From an uncultured Collinsella sp. (GTDB lineage Bacteria > Actinomycetota > Coriobacteriia > Coriobacteriales > Coriobacteriaceae), in the NCBI GenBank assembly GCA_900551015.1, contig URUI01000061.1, forward strand, positions 1 to 12,036: 12,036 nt of DNA. The letters run 5' to 3'. The position numbers and the translations under genes were made by a program. Positions 1-4,958 of the stretch are shown piece by piece. The notes beneath the pieces were generated by a model. It searched no databases, was not told where the DNA came from, and saw only the letters and a program-made list of their open reading frames with translations. Numbering within the stretch: the first letter of the stretch is position 1; each line of letters opens with the position of its first letter.

Positions 1-84
1 GTCGAGGCGGCTCAAGCCGGCCGCAAGCCGGCCGCCCGCCTGCGCGGGGCGACCTCGGGCTGCATGTTTGTGGGAATTAGCTAA
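1..84 (+). CDS. C-terminal end of an unidentified upstream gene (partial)
   Basis: Reading from base 1, the frame is open for 27 codons and ends with TAA at 82-84, 15 bp before the GTG of the pseudouridine synthase. The tail is basic and alanine-rich, then ends in a short hydrophobic stretch (GCMFVGIS). The other two forward frames run into the next gene's leader or stop without pattern, so this is the best candidate for the end of a real gene. An 11-bp perfect tandem repeat (caagccggccg at 13-23 and 24-34) lies inside it. The family cannot be recognised from so short a tail. The close spacing suggests co-transcription with the gene at 100. Confidence 0.45.
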   Translation, partial: VEAAQAGRKPAARLRGATSGCMFVGIS

Positions 85-99
85 CCGAAAGGCTTACAC

Positions 100-759
100 G
101 TGAACGAAGAACCTCAAGTCCTCTACTGCGACGCCTGGCTCATGGCCATCGACAAGCCTGCCGGCATGATCGTCCACGGCGATGGCACCGGCGAGCGTAC
201 GCTCACCGACTACGCCAGCGACCTGCTGCTGGCGATGGGCGACGGCTTTGCCGCGACCGACATGCAGCCGCTCAACCGCTTGGACCGTGACACCACCGGC
301 GTGGTGCTGTTCTCACTCGACAAGCAGACGCAGCCCGCCTTTGACCAGATGATCATCGACCACGCGTTCGAAAAGCACTACCTGGCGCTCGCCGAGGGCA
401 AGATCGACTGGAACGAAAAGCTCATCGACAAGCCCATCGCGCGCGACCGCCACGATAGCCGCAAGATGCGTGTCGGCGCCAGCGGAAAGCCCTCTCAGAC
501 GCGCGTCAAGGTGCTCAAGCGCCTTAAGAGCCGCCGCGGCCTGCCCACGCGTTCGTATATCGATGTCGAGCTGCTCACCGGCCGCAAGCACCAGATCCGC
601 GTGCATCTGGCCAGCGAGCGCCATCCCCTGGTGGGCGATGACCTGTACGGAACGCCGCGTCCCTACGGCCTGATGCTCCATGCCCACAGCGTGTCCTTTA
701 CGCATCCCGTAACCGGCGAGCACATCCACATCGAAGCCCCCTGCCCCTGGGAGCCCTAA
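100..759 (+). CDS. RluA-family RNA pseudouridine synthase
   Basis: This 219-aa protein isomerises uridine to pseudouridine in rRNA or tRNA in the cytoplasm. The family signature is clear: NRLDRDTTG at residues 59-67, where Asp62 (after Arg-Leu) matches the catalytic aspartate of RluA enzymes. An early DKPAGMIVH motif sits at 18-26, and the late ELLTGRKHQIRVHL block is followed by HPLVGDDLYG. It starts directly with the catalytic domain and has no N-terminal S4 domain, so it is a short RluA-type enzyme; the target uridine cannot be assigned. The start is GTG at 100, preceded by a modest gaaagg site 8 bases upstream, with in-frame stops just before. It probably follows the gene ending at 84 in one transcript and ends exactly at a 15-bp terminator stem. 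Confidence 0.9.
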   Translation: MNEEPQVLYCDAWLMAIDKPAGMIVHGDGTGERTLTDYASDLLLAMGDGFAATDMQPLNRLDRDTTGVVLFSLDKQTQPAFDQMIIDHAFEKHYLALAEGKIDWNEKLIDKPIARDRHDSRKMRVGASGKPSQTRVKVLKRLKSRRGLPTRSYIDVELLTGRKHQIRVHLASERHPLVGDDLYGTPRPYGLMLHAHSVSFTHPVTGEHIHIEAPCPWEP

Positions 760-797
760 ACCACCACAAAGGGGACAGGCACCTTTGTGGTGGTTTT
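758..797 (+). terminator. Rho-independent terminator within a dispersed-repeat hairpin
   Basis: A perfect 15-bp stem (aaaccaccacaaagg at 758-772 pairs with 782-796) has a 9-nt loop, ggacaggca, and is followed by T residues. It begins inside the stop codon of the pseudouridine synthase. The A-run on the left makes it potentially bidirectional. A second copy with the same loop lies at 1128-1164. Confidence 0.8.
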
Positions 798-827
798 GCC
801 GCGATGGCTCTGCCGGATTCCCAAACA

Positions 828-1043
828 TCTCGATCTGTAACAGCTAAAGCCCATTTTGCGGTCCATCTGTTACAGATCGAGACATTCGAATCCCCTCAAG
901 GGAATAATCTCAATCTGTAACAGTAACTCGGCAAAATCAGTCCCAGATGTTACAGATTGAGACAAAGGGACGGCGCGGTTCGTAAGTATCTCGATCTGTA
1001 ACACCTAGCCCACTTTTTACGGTCCAGTTGTTACAGACTTAGA
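828..1043. repeat. Array of three 55-nt inverted-repeat units, period 80-81 bp
   Basis: Three units lie at 828-882, 908-962 and 989-1043. Each is exactly 55 nt, with 15-bp arms tctcgatctgtaaca and tgttacagatcgaga around a 25-nt centre. Unit 1 has perfect arms, extended by one inner pair to 16 bp. Unit 2 carries g-to-a in the left arm and the matching c-to-t in the right arm, so pairing is kept. Unit 3 has three mismatches in the outer right arm. The centres of units 1 and 3 are alike (ccca-tttt-cggtcca), while unit 2 resembles their reverse complement, so it may be inverted. Spacers are 25-26 nt and unlike each other. No ORF fits here. Function unknown; it may be a REP/MITE-type intergenic element or a family of small structured RNAs. 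Confidence 0.8.
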
Positions 1044-1060
1044 CAAACCGGCAGACAACG

Positions 1061-1097
1061 AAAGCGGCGACGCCCGTGATGGACGTTGCCGCTTTTC
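1061..1097 (+). terminator. Hairpin terminator, probably bidirectional
   Basis: The stem aaagcggcgacg (1061-1072) pairs with cgttgccgcttt (1084-1095) with one G-T wobble. The loop is 11 nt, and T residues follow on the plus strand with A residues ahead of it. It lies beyond the repeat array and may act as a backstop for both the plus-strand gene at 100-759 and the minus-strand deoR-type gene. Confidence 0.65.
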
Positions 1098-1127
1098 TAT
1101 TGAGAAAACTACTCGGTTTTCGTTACT

Positions 1128-1165
1128 AACCACCACAATGGGGACAGGCACCTTTGTGGTGGTTT
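1128..1165 (-). terminator. Second copy of the repeat hairpin, terminator after the DeoR-type gene
   Basis: A 14-bp stem with a single mismatch (1128-1141 with 1151-1164) surrounds the same 9-nt loop ggacaggca as the copy at 758-797. It lies 15 bp beyond the stop codon of the minus-strand regulator at 1180. The T-run is better on the plus strand than on the minus strand, so its efficiency for the minus-strand gene is uncertain; repeat identity is clearer than function. Confidence 0.6.
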
Positions 1166-1179
1166 TGGCCTTCCCGTCG

Positions 1180-1926
1180 CTAGACCGTGATGACGTTGTC
1201 CATTGCCCGGTACTTGGCGGGGACCTCGCCTGCGGTAATAATCGTTGCGTCGCGGAAGTCCGCAAACTTGACGGGCGCCACCATGCCAAATTTGCTGGCG
1301 TCCGAGATTACGAAGCGTTTGGCCGTATGACGCATCGAGATGCGCTTTACTTGGGCCTCCTCGATATCGGGCGCCGTGAAGCCCTGCTCGGCGGCGATGC
1401 CATTAGAGCCCCAAAAGCCACAGTTGAAGTTGTAGCGATCTAAGGTTGCCAAGGCATCGGGGCCAACGAGCGCCTCGGTCTCGGGTTTGAGCTCGCCGCC
1501 CAGCACCACGGTACGCATGCCGCGCAAAGCGAGATGCTGAGCATGGAGCACGGAATCAGTCACATAGGTGACCCCTTCGAGATGCGGAAGATGCTCGATG
1601 AGCCTGAGCGTCGTCGAACCCGAATCGATGTACACAAAGCTCTCGGGCTCTACCAGCGCCGCCGCACGGGCGCAGATACGTTCCTTGTCGTCGTTATGGA
1701 GATCGCTGCGCTCATTAAGCGTTAGGTCGCGCGTCACGTGCGCGCGCTCAAGGCTTGTCGCGCCGCCGTGCACCTTGGCGATGCGGTGCGCTCGGTCAAG
1801 TGTCTGCAGGTCGCGTCGAATGGTAGAAGCCGTCACACCCAGGGCATCGGCAAGCTCTGGCACCGTTACTGAGCCAGCCTGTTGCACCATCGAGACGATT
1901 GCATTGAGTCTATCTTCCGCGAGCAT
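1180..1926 (-). CDS. DeoR/GlpR-family transcriptional repressor
   Basis: This 248-aa protein has the DeoR-family layout. An N-terminal winged helix (about residues 1-57) includes VTVPELADALGVTASTIRRD and the family KVHGGA hinge. A C-terminal phosphosugar-sensing domain (about 75-248) shows DSGSTT, VTDSV, LGGELKPETEALVG, NGI and a late SDASKFG motif. Such proteins usually repress nearby sugar genes and are released by a phosphorylated intermediate. ATG at 1926 is supported by a GAGGAG site formed by the last codons of the upstream oxidoreductase; only 3 bp separate the two genes, so they are translationally close and form one operon. The GFTAPDIEEAQVKR region resembles fructose- or tagatose-type members, but the effector is not determined. 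The CGCA-rich region at 3060-3186 is its most likely operator. Confidence 0.9.
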   Translation of the reverse strand: MLAEDRLNAIVSMVQQAGSVTVPELADALGVTASTIRRDLQTLDRAHRIAKVHGGATSLERAHVTRDLTLNERSDLHNDDKERICARAAALVEPESFVYIDSGSTTLRLIEHLPHLEGVTYVTDSVLHAQHLALRGMRTVVLGGELKPETEALVGPDALATLDRYNFNCGFWGSNGIAAEQGFTAPDIEEAQVKRISMRHTAKRFVISDASKFGMVAPVKFADFRDATIITAGEVPAKYRAMDNVITV

Positions 1927-1929
1927 CGC

Positions 1930-3009
1930 TTACTCCTCCTCGGGGTAGACGACTCCCCAATCGGCACGGAGCTTGGTCATCAGCTCCATAACATCAGAAG
2001 CATAATCCAGAAGCTCACGCTTGGAATCATCGCCGGCGACGGCCTTCTCGAGGTCAGCCATCTCGTAGCATAGGGCGTAAGCCTCGGTGCCCGCGGCGAC
2101 CTCCTCGCGATGACCGTCCGCAGTCCACACGATCGTCGCATGATCGGCACGCGGATATTCGTTGACCTCGATATAGCACTTATCGAAGCTAATAATCGAG
2201 CGCTTGGGCTGCTTGGAGTGGAGCGTAAGACTCACGACGCCCAGCTGCTGCTCGGCGTTTCGGCAGACAATGCCGCCCGCGACATCGACACCAGTCTCGC
2301 AGGTGTTGCCGAGCGAAACAACTTCGGTTGGCTGGCTGGCCATAAACAGGCGCATGACCGAAAGGGCATACACGCCAATATCGAGCATGGCACCGCCGGC
2401 AAGGTTGCGATTGTAGAAACGGTTGGTCAGGTCGCCGTACTCCTTGTAGCTACCAAAGTTGAGCTGAGCGAGGTTCATGCGGCCGAACTCGCCGGCATCC
2501 ATGCGATGACGCAGCTCCTGATACAAGGGCATATGAAGCACCGTGGTAGCGTCCATAAGGACAACGTTGTGCTCGGCGGCAATGGCACGGGCCTCATCGA
2601 GTTCAGCGGAATTGAGGGTAATGGCCTTCTCGCAGAGCACGTGCTTGCCGGCTACCAGGGCAGCGCGCAGATAGGTGATATGAGTGTTGTGCGGGGTAGT
2701 GATGTAGACGGCGTCGATGCCAGGATCGGCGTAGAGGTCCTCAACCGTGTCGTAGACCTTCTCGATGCCATACTGCTCGGCAAAAGCCTGAGCCTTGGAC
2801 AGCGTACGGTTGGCGACGCCCGCAAGCTTGCGACCGGCAAGAGCAAGGGACTGAGCCATCTGGTTGGCGATAACGCCGCAACCGATGACGGCCCAATGGA
2901 GCTCGGGAGCCGCAAAAATATCGTCGGGGAACGGCTTGTCCTGGACCGAAGCGAACGCTGCTTTGGCGGCTGCCGCGGCGTCGAGCGGAGCCTGCTTGGA
3001 ATCTGCCAT
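1930..3009 (-). CDS. Gfo/Idh/MocA-family NAD(P)-dependent oxidoreductase
   Basis: This 359-aa soluble dehydrogenase of the glucose-fructose oxidoreductase / inositol dehydrogenase superfamily has a Rossmann domain opening with HWAVIGCGVIANQMA (residues 38-52). ITTPHNTH follows at 103-110, then the lysine motif CEKAI at 126-130 (Lys128 corresponds to the catalytic EKP lysine). The C-terminal substrate domain contains GGAMLDIGVYAL (205-216), where Asp210 and Tyr214 are typical conserved positions. An acidic/alanine-rich extension of about 35 residues precedes the Rossmann fold. The overall pattern resembles the dihydrodiol-dehydrogenase-like branch, which does not fix the substrate. ATG at 3009 has AGGAGG 7 bases upstream. 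It is first in a two-gene unit with the DeoR-type repressor, suggesting oxidation or reduction of a sugar or polyol under repressor control. Confidence 0.9.
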   Translation of the reverse strand: MADSKQAPLDAAAAAKAAFASVQDKPFPDDIFAAPELHWAVIGCGVIANQMAQSLALAGRKLAGVANRTLSKAQAFAEQYGIEKVYDTVEDLYADPGIDAVYITTPHNTHITYLRAALVAGKHVLCEKAITLNSAELDEARAIAAEHNVVLMDATTVLHMPLYQELRHRMDAGEFGRMNLAQLNFGSYKEYGDLTNRFYNRNLAGGAMLDIGVYALSVMRLFMASQPTEVVSLGNTCETGVDVAGGIVCRNAEQQLGVVSLTLHSKQPKRSIISFDKCYIEVNEYPRADHATIVWTADGHREEVAAGTEAYALCYEMADLEKAVAGDDSKRELLDYASDVMELMTKLRADWGVVYPEEE

Positions 3010-3050
3010 TATGTGCCTCCTGTGTCATAGAACGCCTTGCTTTCTGACAG

Positions 3051-3093
3051 CTCTATATTCGCACAAACACGCGCTTCTGTGCGCGTTTTTGCG
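3051..3093 (-). promoter_or_regulatory. Dyad operator and possible -10 region of the oxidoreductase-deoR unit
   Basis: A 34-bp near-palindrome at 3060-3093 is built from four half-sites exactly 10 bp apart: CGCA at 3060, CGCG at 3070, TGCG at 3080 and TGCG at 3090, all centred on 3076.5. On the minus strand it is followed by TATAGA (3057-3052), a plausible -10, about 43 bp before the ATG. No good -35 is visible; the expected -35 position falls inside the dyad. This arrangement suits a repressor site, most simply for the adjacent DeoR-type protein. The half-sites are seen directly; the binding protein is inferred. Confidence 0.5.
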
Positions 3094-3104
3094 TATCTCA
3101 CCGC

Positions 3105-3186
3105 TAAACGGTCATTTTTATCCCGTAAACGGCGCATCTATACGCATATTCACGCAATCCCACGCACGTAAATGCGCACAAATGCG
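3105..3186. promoter_or_regulatory. Helically phased CGCA direct-repeat array
   Basis: CGCA occurs at 3133, 3143, 3153 and 3163, exactly 10 bp apart, then at 3175, and as TGCG at 3183. Just before them, taaacgg occurs at 3105 and again at 3126, 21 bp or two helical turns apart. All copies would face the same side of the helix. The array lies 95-177 bp upstream of the oxidoreductase ATG and shares its half-site with the dyad at 3060-3093, so it may be an auxiliary operator region allowing cooperative binding or looping. Confidence 0.45.
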
Positions 3187-3219
3187 AACCGGTCATTGCT
3201 CAGAGACAGGGGCTTATGC

Positions 3220-3358
3220 TTAGAACTCAAAAGACAGGATGATCCGCTTCGCCTCGTCGCTCATGGCGCGCTGCAGCTCTAAGGACCGTCCCAAACTGCC
3301 GACAGAAAAGGAACGTTCCAAACTGCAGACAGAAAAAGAACGTCCCCAGGCGCCGGCA
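3220..3358 (-). pseudogene. Possible 3' remnant of an unidentified gene (46 codons, no start)
   Basis: On the minus strand a frame is open from just after a TGA (3359-3361) to a TAA at 3220-3222. Its last part reads LELQRAMSDEAKRIILSFEF, which looks like a natural protein C-terminus with an amphipathic helix. The first half is encoded by the 27-bp repeat at 3287-3350 and is low in information. There is no start codon or ribosome site, so if this is coding at all it is the tail of a gene whose body has been lost. Chance is a real alternative. Confidence 0.2.
3287..3350. repeat. 27-bp tandem repeat, about 2.3 copies
   Basis: Units begin at 3287, 3314 and 3341 with cgtccc/cgttcc and share aaactgc-gacagaaaa. 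The second copy differs at only a few bases and the third is cut short after cgtcccc. The period is a multiple of three, so a reading frame passes through it. It looks like a dispersed intergenic repeat type rather than a gene part. Confidence 0.6.
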
Positions 3359-3417
3359 TTTCAAGAGCACTCATTTAAGTCTGTCCCCAATGAGTGGGAG
3401 TAATCAGAGACCCTTTG

Positions 3418-3450
3418 CGAGGGAGGCCGGACGTGGCCTTCCTCGTTTTT
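3418..3450 (+). terminator. Hairpin terminator beside the IS remnant
   Basis: cgagggaggcc (3418-3428) pairs with ggccttcctcg (3435-3445) with one G-T wobble and a 6-nt loop, followed directly by five T residues. There is no plus-strand gene immediately upstream, so it may protect the insertion element from incoming transcription or be left from a lost gene. A second small stem (cactcatt 3368-3375 with aatgagtg 3389-3396) lies just upstream. Confidence 0.6.
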
Positions 3451-3456
3451 ATTCAT

Positions 3457-3660
3457 GGACTTTAGTCCGTGCCGCGCGGCACGCGCGGCATAGAAAGCCA
3501 CCCGCTCAGCGGGTGGAGGCCAATTTCCGCTACGCGACAAAAACCTTCCCCCTAGCATGAGGATTGTTCAGGTCATCATACTAGGGGGAAGGTGATTGCT
3601 GTGGCCCAGAAAGCCAACAGCCTCGCGCACACGAAATGGCTGTGCAAGTACCGCATCGCA
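3457..3660 (+). mobile_element. Left-end remnant of an IS200/IS605-type insertion sequence
   Basis: This stretch has the usual order of an IS200/IS605 left end. A small hairpin ggactttagtcc (3457-3468) and a 14-bp perfect palindrome (3469-3482) come first. Then comes a subterminal hairpin ccacccg-ctcag-cgggtgg within 3498-3516, the kind of foldback recognised by HUH transposases. An inverted repeat ccttccccctag (3544-3555) / ctagggggaagg (3581-3592) encloses the ribosome site ahead of tnpA; in this family such a stem limits tnpA translation. After about 20 tnpA codons the element stops. The right end, catalytic residues and any tnpB are absent, so it cannot move by itself. The exact outer boundary is not determined. 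Confidence 0.65.
3601..3660 (+). pseudogene. tnpA: tnpA fragment: N-terminus of an IS200-type Y1 transposase
   Basis: GTG at 3601 follows an agggggaagg ribosome site at 3583-3592 and encodes VAQKANSLAHTKWLCKYRI, a close match to the conserved N-terminus of IS200 TnpA (typically AxKANSLSHTKWLCKYHI). Similarity ends at about 3657. The HUH motif and catalytic tyrosine, which lie far downstream in an intact protein of about 140-150 aa, are missing. The frame then continues through unrelated proline/serine/arginine-rich sequence. GTG at 3592 is also in frame but overlaps the ribosome site. Confidence 0.7.
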
Positions 3661-3878
3661 CCGAGGCCAAGCTCATCGCCGCCATCGTCGAGAAGCACCC
3701 CGAGGTGCGCTTTGCCGCGAGCCGCACCTCGGCCCACGCCGACCTCTACGACCGCATGGAGCAGGCCCTGTGCGAGCGCGTGGCCAACGCGGTGGATGTC
3801 GTCCGCTCCGACATCAGCCCCGCGCTTCTTGTCCACACCGGTCCAAACCTCGTGGGTGTGGCGGTCCAGGGACTCTAG
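3654..3878 (+). pseudogene. C-terminal fragment of a DegV-family fatty-acid-binding protein
   Basis: About 75 residues from HRTEAKLIAAIVEKH to the TAG at 3876-3878 resemble the last part of DegV proteins: an SAHAD segment, an amphipathic helix, then VVRSDISPALLVHTGPNLVGVAV, equivalent to the family's IGPVIGTHTGPGAxGL ending. DegV proteins are usually about 280 aa, so roughly three quarters is missing. The fragment is joined at about 3652-3662 to the tnpA remnant in a different reading frame. The available ATG at 3636 lies inside tnpA sequence and has no ribosome site. It is therefore probably not expressed, although the retained frame suggests the event is not ancient. Confidence 0.6.
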
Positions 3879-3912
3879 TGGAGGCGGGGCGTCCTGCCCC
3901 AAAAACAAATGC

Positions 3913-3964
3913 AAAAGACGAGCACTTCTTGCCGCTCAATTGGCGAGAAGCGCTCGTCTTTTCT
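3913..3964 (-). terminator. Strong bidirectional terminator at the end of the PTS-GH172-ROK operon
   Basis: A 21-bp stem (aaaagacgagcac... at 3913-3933 with 3942-3962) has one mismatch and one wobble and an 8-nt loop. A residues flank one side and T residues the other, so it can terminate both strands. It lies about 30 bp past the stop of the minus-strand kinase gene and also closes the plus-strand DegV remnant. Confidence 0.85.
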
Positions 3965-3994
3965 TAACGCGTTGTATGGCGGAGAGAGCGCAAG

Positions 3995-4879
3995 TTACGC
4001 GAGCGCCCTTCTTGCCAGCTCGGCCGCGCCGAGGATTCCTTGGTCGCCGCCGCAGCCCGGGGCGCAGATGTAGCTCTCCATGTCCTTAAGCTCGGCGGTC
4101 TGGATGTAGCCACCCAGATATTCGAGGGTCTTCTTGCGGACGATGCCGTAGAGCTGCTCCTGGTGCATCACGCCGCCGCCGAGGACGATGCGGCGAGGCG
4201 AGTACATGAGCACGAGGTTCGCGCACATCTGCCCCAGATAATCCCCCTCGAGCGCCCACACCTCATCGTTGTCCGCGAGCTCGGCCGCGGGCTTTCCCCA
4301 GCGCGCGGCGATGGCGGGGCCGGAGGCGAGCCCCTCGAGACAGCTCGCGTGGCTCGGGCAGACGCAGCGTCCCTCCTCGGTGGGACGGGTCCTTACCAGC
4401 ATGTGACCGGCCTCGGGGTGCAGCATGCCGTGAAGGAGTCTGCCCGCGCACATGACGCCCGCGCCCACGCCGGTGCCGATGGTCACGTAGACGGCGTCCT
4501 CGAGCCCCTTGCAGCAGCCGAAGACCACTTCGCCGAGGCAGGCAACGTTCACGTCCGTGTCGTAGGCCACCGGAATCCCGAGGGCGTCGGCGAACGCGGC
4601 GCGAAGACCATGGCCTCGCCACGCGAGCTTGGGCGTCTGGAGGATGGAGCCGTAGCGCTCGTCGTTGGGGTCGACGCAGGTCGGGCCGAAGGCGCCGATG
4701 CCCAACGCGTCCACATCGCGGGCGGTGAACCACTCGATCATCTGCGGGACGGTCTTGGCGGGCGTAAGCGTCGGGGTCTCCATACGGTCGAGGACCTCGC
4801 CGTCGCCGGACACCACGGCACAGACCATCTTGGTCCCGCCGGCTTCGAGGGCGCCGAGCCTCATTTGCTTTTCGCTCAT
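3995..4879 (-). CDS. ROK-family sugar kinase, fructokinase-like
   Basis: This 294-aa cytoplasmic kinase uses ATP to phosphorylate a free hexose; the best match in type is the bacterial ROK fructokinase. Seen motifs: the phosphate loop EAGGTK (12-17), the catalytic DTDVN (Asp109), TIGTGVGAG (133-141) and the ROK zinc site formed by HPEAGH (His159), Cys172/Cys174, His177 and Cys180, then CLEGLASGPAI (180-190). The LGALEAGGTK opening is more typical of fructokinases than of glucokinases or NagC-type repressors, and there is no N-terminal HTH, so it is an enzyme. ATG at 4879 has AAGGAGG five bases upstream; the internal Met6 is too far from that site. It is last in the operon, 79 bp after the GH172 gene, consistent with phosphorylating the sugar GH172 releases. 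Fructose is inferred; mannose or another hexose is possible. Confidence 0.85.
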   Translation of the reverse strand: MSEKQMRLGALEAGGTKMVCAVVSGDGEVLDRMETPTLTPAKTVPQMIEWFTARDVDALGIGAFGPTCVDPNDERYGSILQTPKLAWRGHGLRAAFADALGIPVAYDTDVNVACLGEVVFGCCKGLEDAVYVTIGTGVGAGVMCAGRLLHGMLHPEAGHMLVRTRPTEEGRCVCPSHASCLEGLASGPAIAARWGKPAAELADNDEVWALEGDYLGQMCANLVLMYSPRRIVLGGGVMHQEQLYGIVRKKTLEYLGGYIQTAELKDMESYICAPGCGGDQGILGAAELARRALA

Positions 4880-4897
4880 GTGATCCTCCTTACAAAG

Positions 4898-4931
4898 GGA
4901 CGCCCGCAGTCATGGTCAACCGCGGGCGCCC
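4898..4931 (-). promoter_or_regulatory. Intercistronic hairpin between GH172 and the ROK kinase
   Basis: Within the 79-bp gap, 4922-4931 pairs with 4898-4907 (10 bp, one G-T wobble, 14-nt loop), immediately followed on the minus strand by CTTTG and then the AAGGAGG of the kinase. The T-run is too short for a convincing terminator. It may be an RNA stabiliser or processing site, or a partial attenuator lowering kinase expression. Confidence 0.45.
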
Positions 4932-4958
4932 ATAACGTTGGCTTGTTTCGAGGCGACC

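Noticed and set aside
828..1043. CRISPR array
   Set aside because: The repeats are long palindromes with imperfect identity, only three units are present, spacing is 25-26 nt, one unit appears inverted, and there are no cas genes nearby.
2110..3030. Plus-strand open frame of 306 codons opposite the oxidoreductase
   Set aside because: The minus strand carries clear Gfo/Idh/MocA motifs and a good ribosome site; the plus frame has neither.
3418..3540. TnpB guide RNA (omega RNA) at the IS remnant
   Set aside because: No tnpB sequence is present, and the hairpins lie upstream of tnpA, as expected for left-end transposase sites and a terminator.
3636..3878. Intact small 80-aa gene
   Set aside because: Its first codons are tnpA sequence read in another frame, there is no ribosome site, and the rest matches only the end of DegV.
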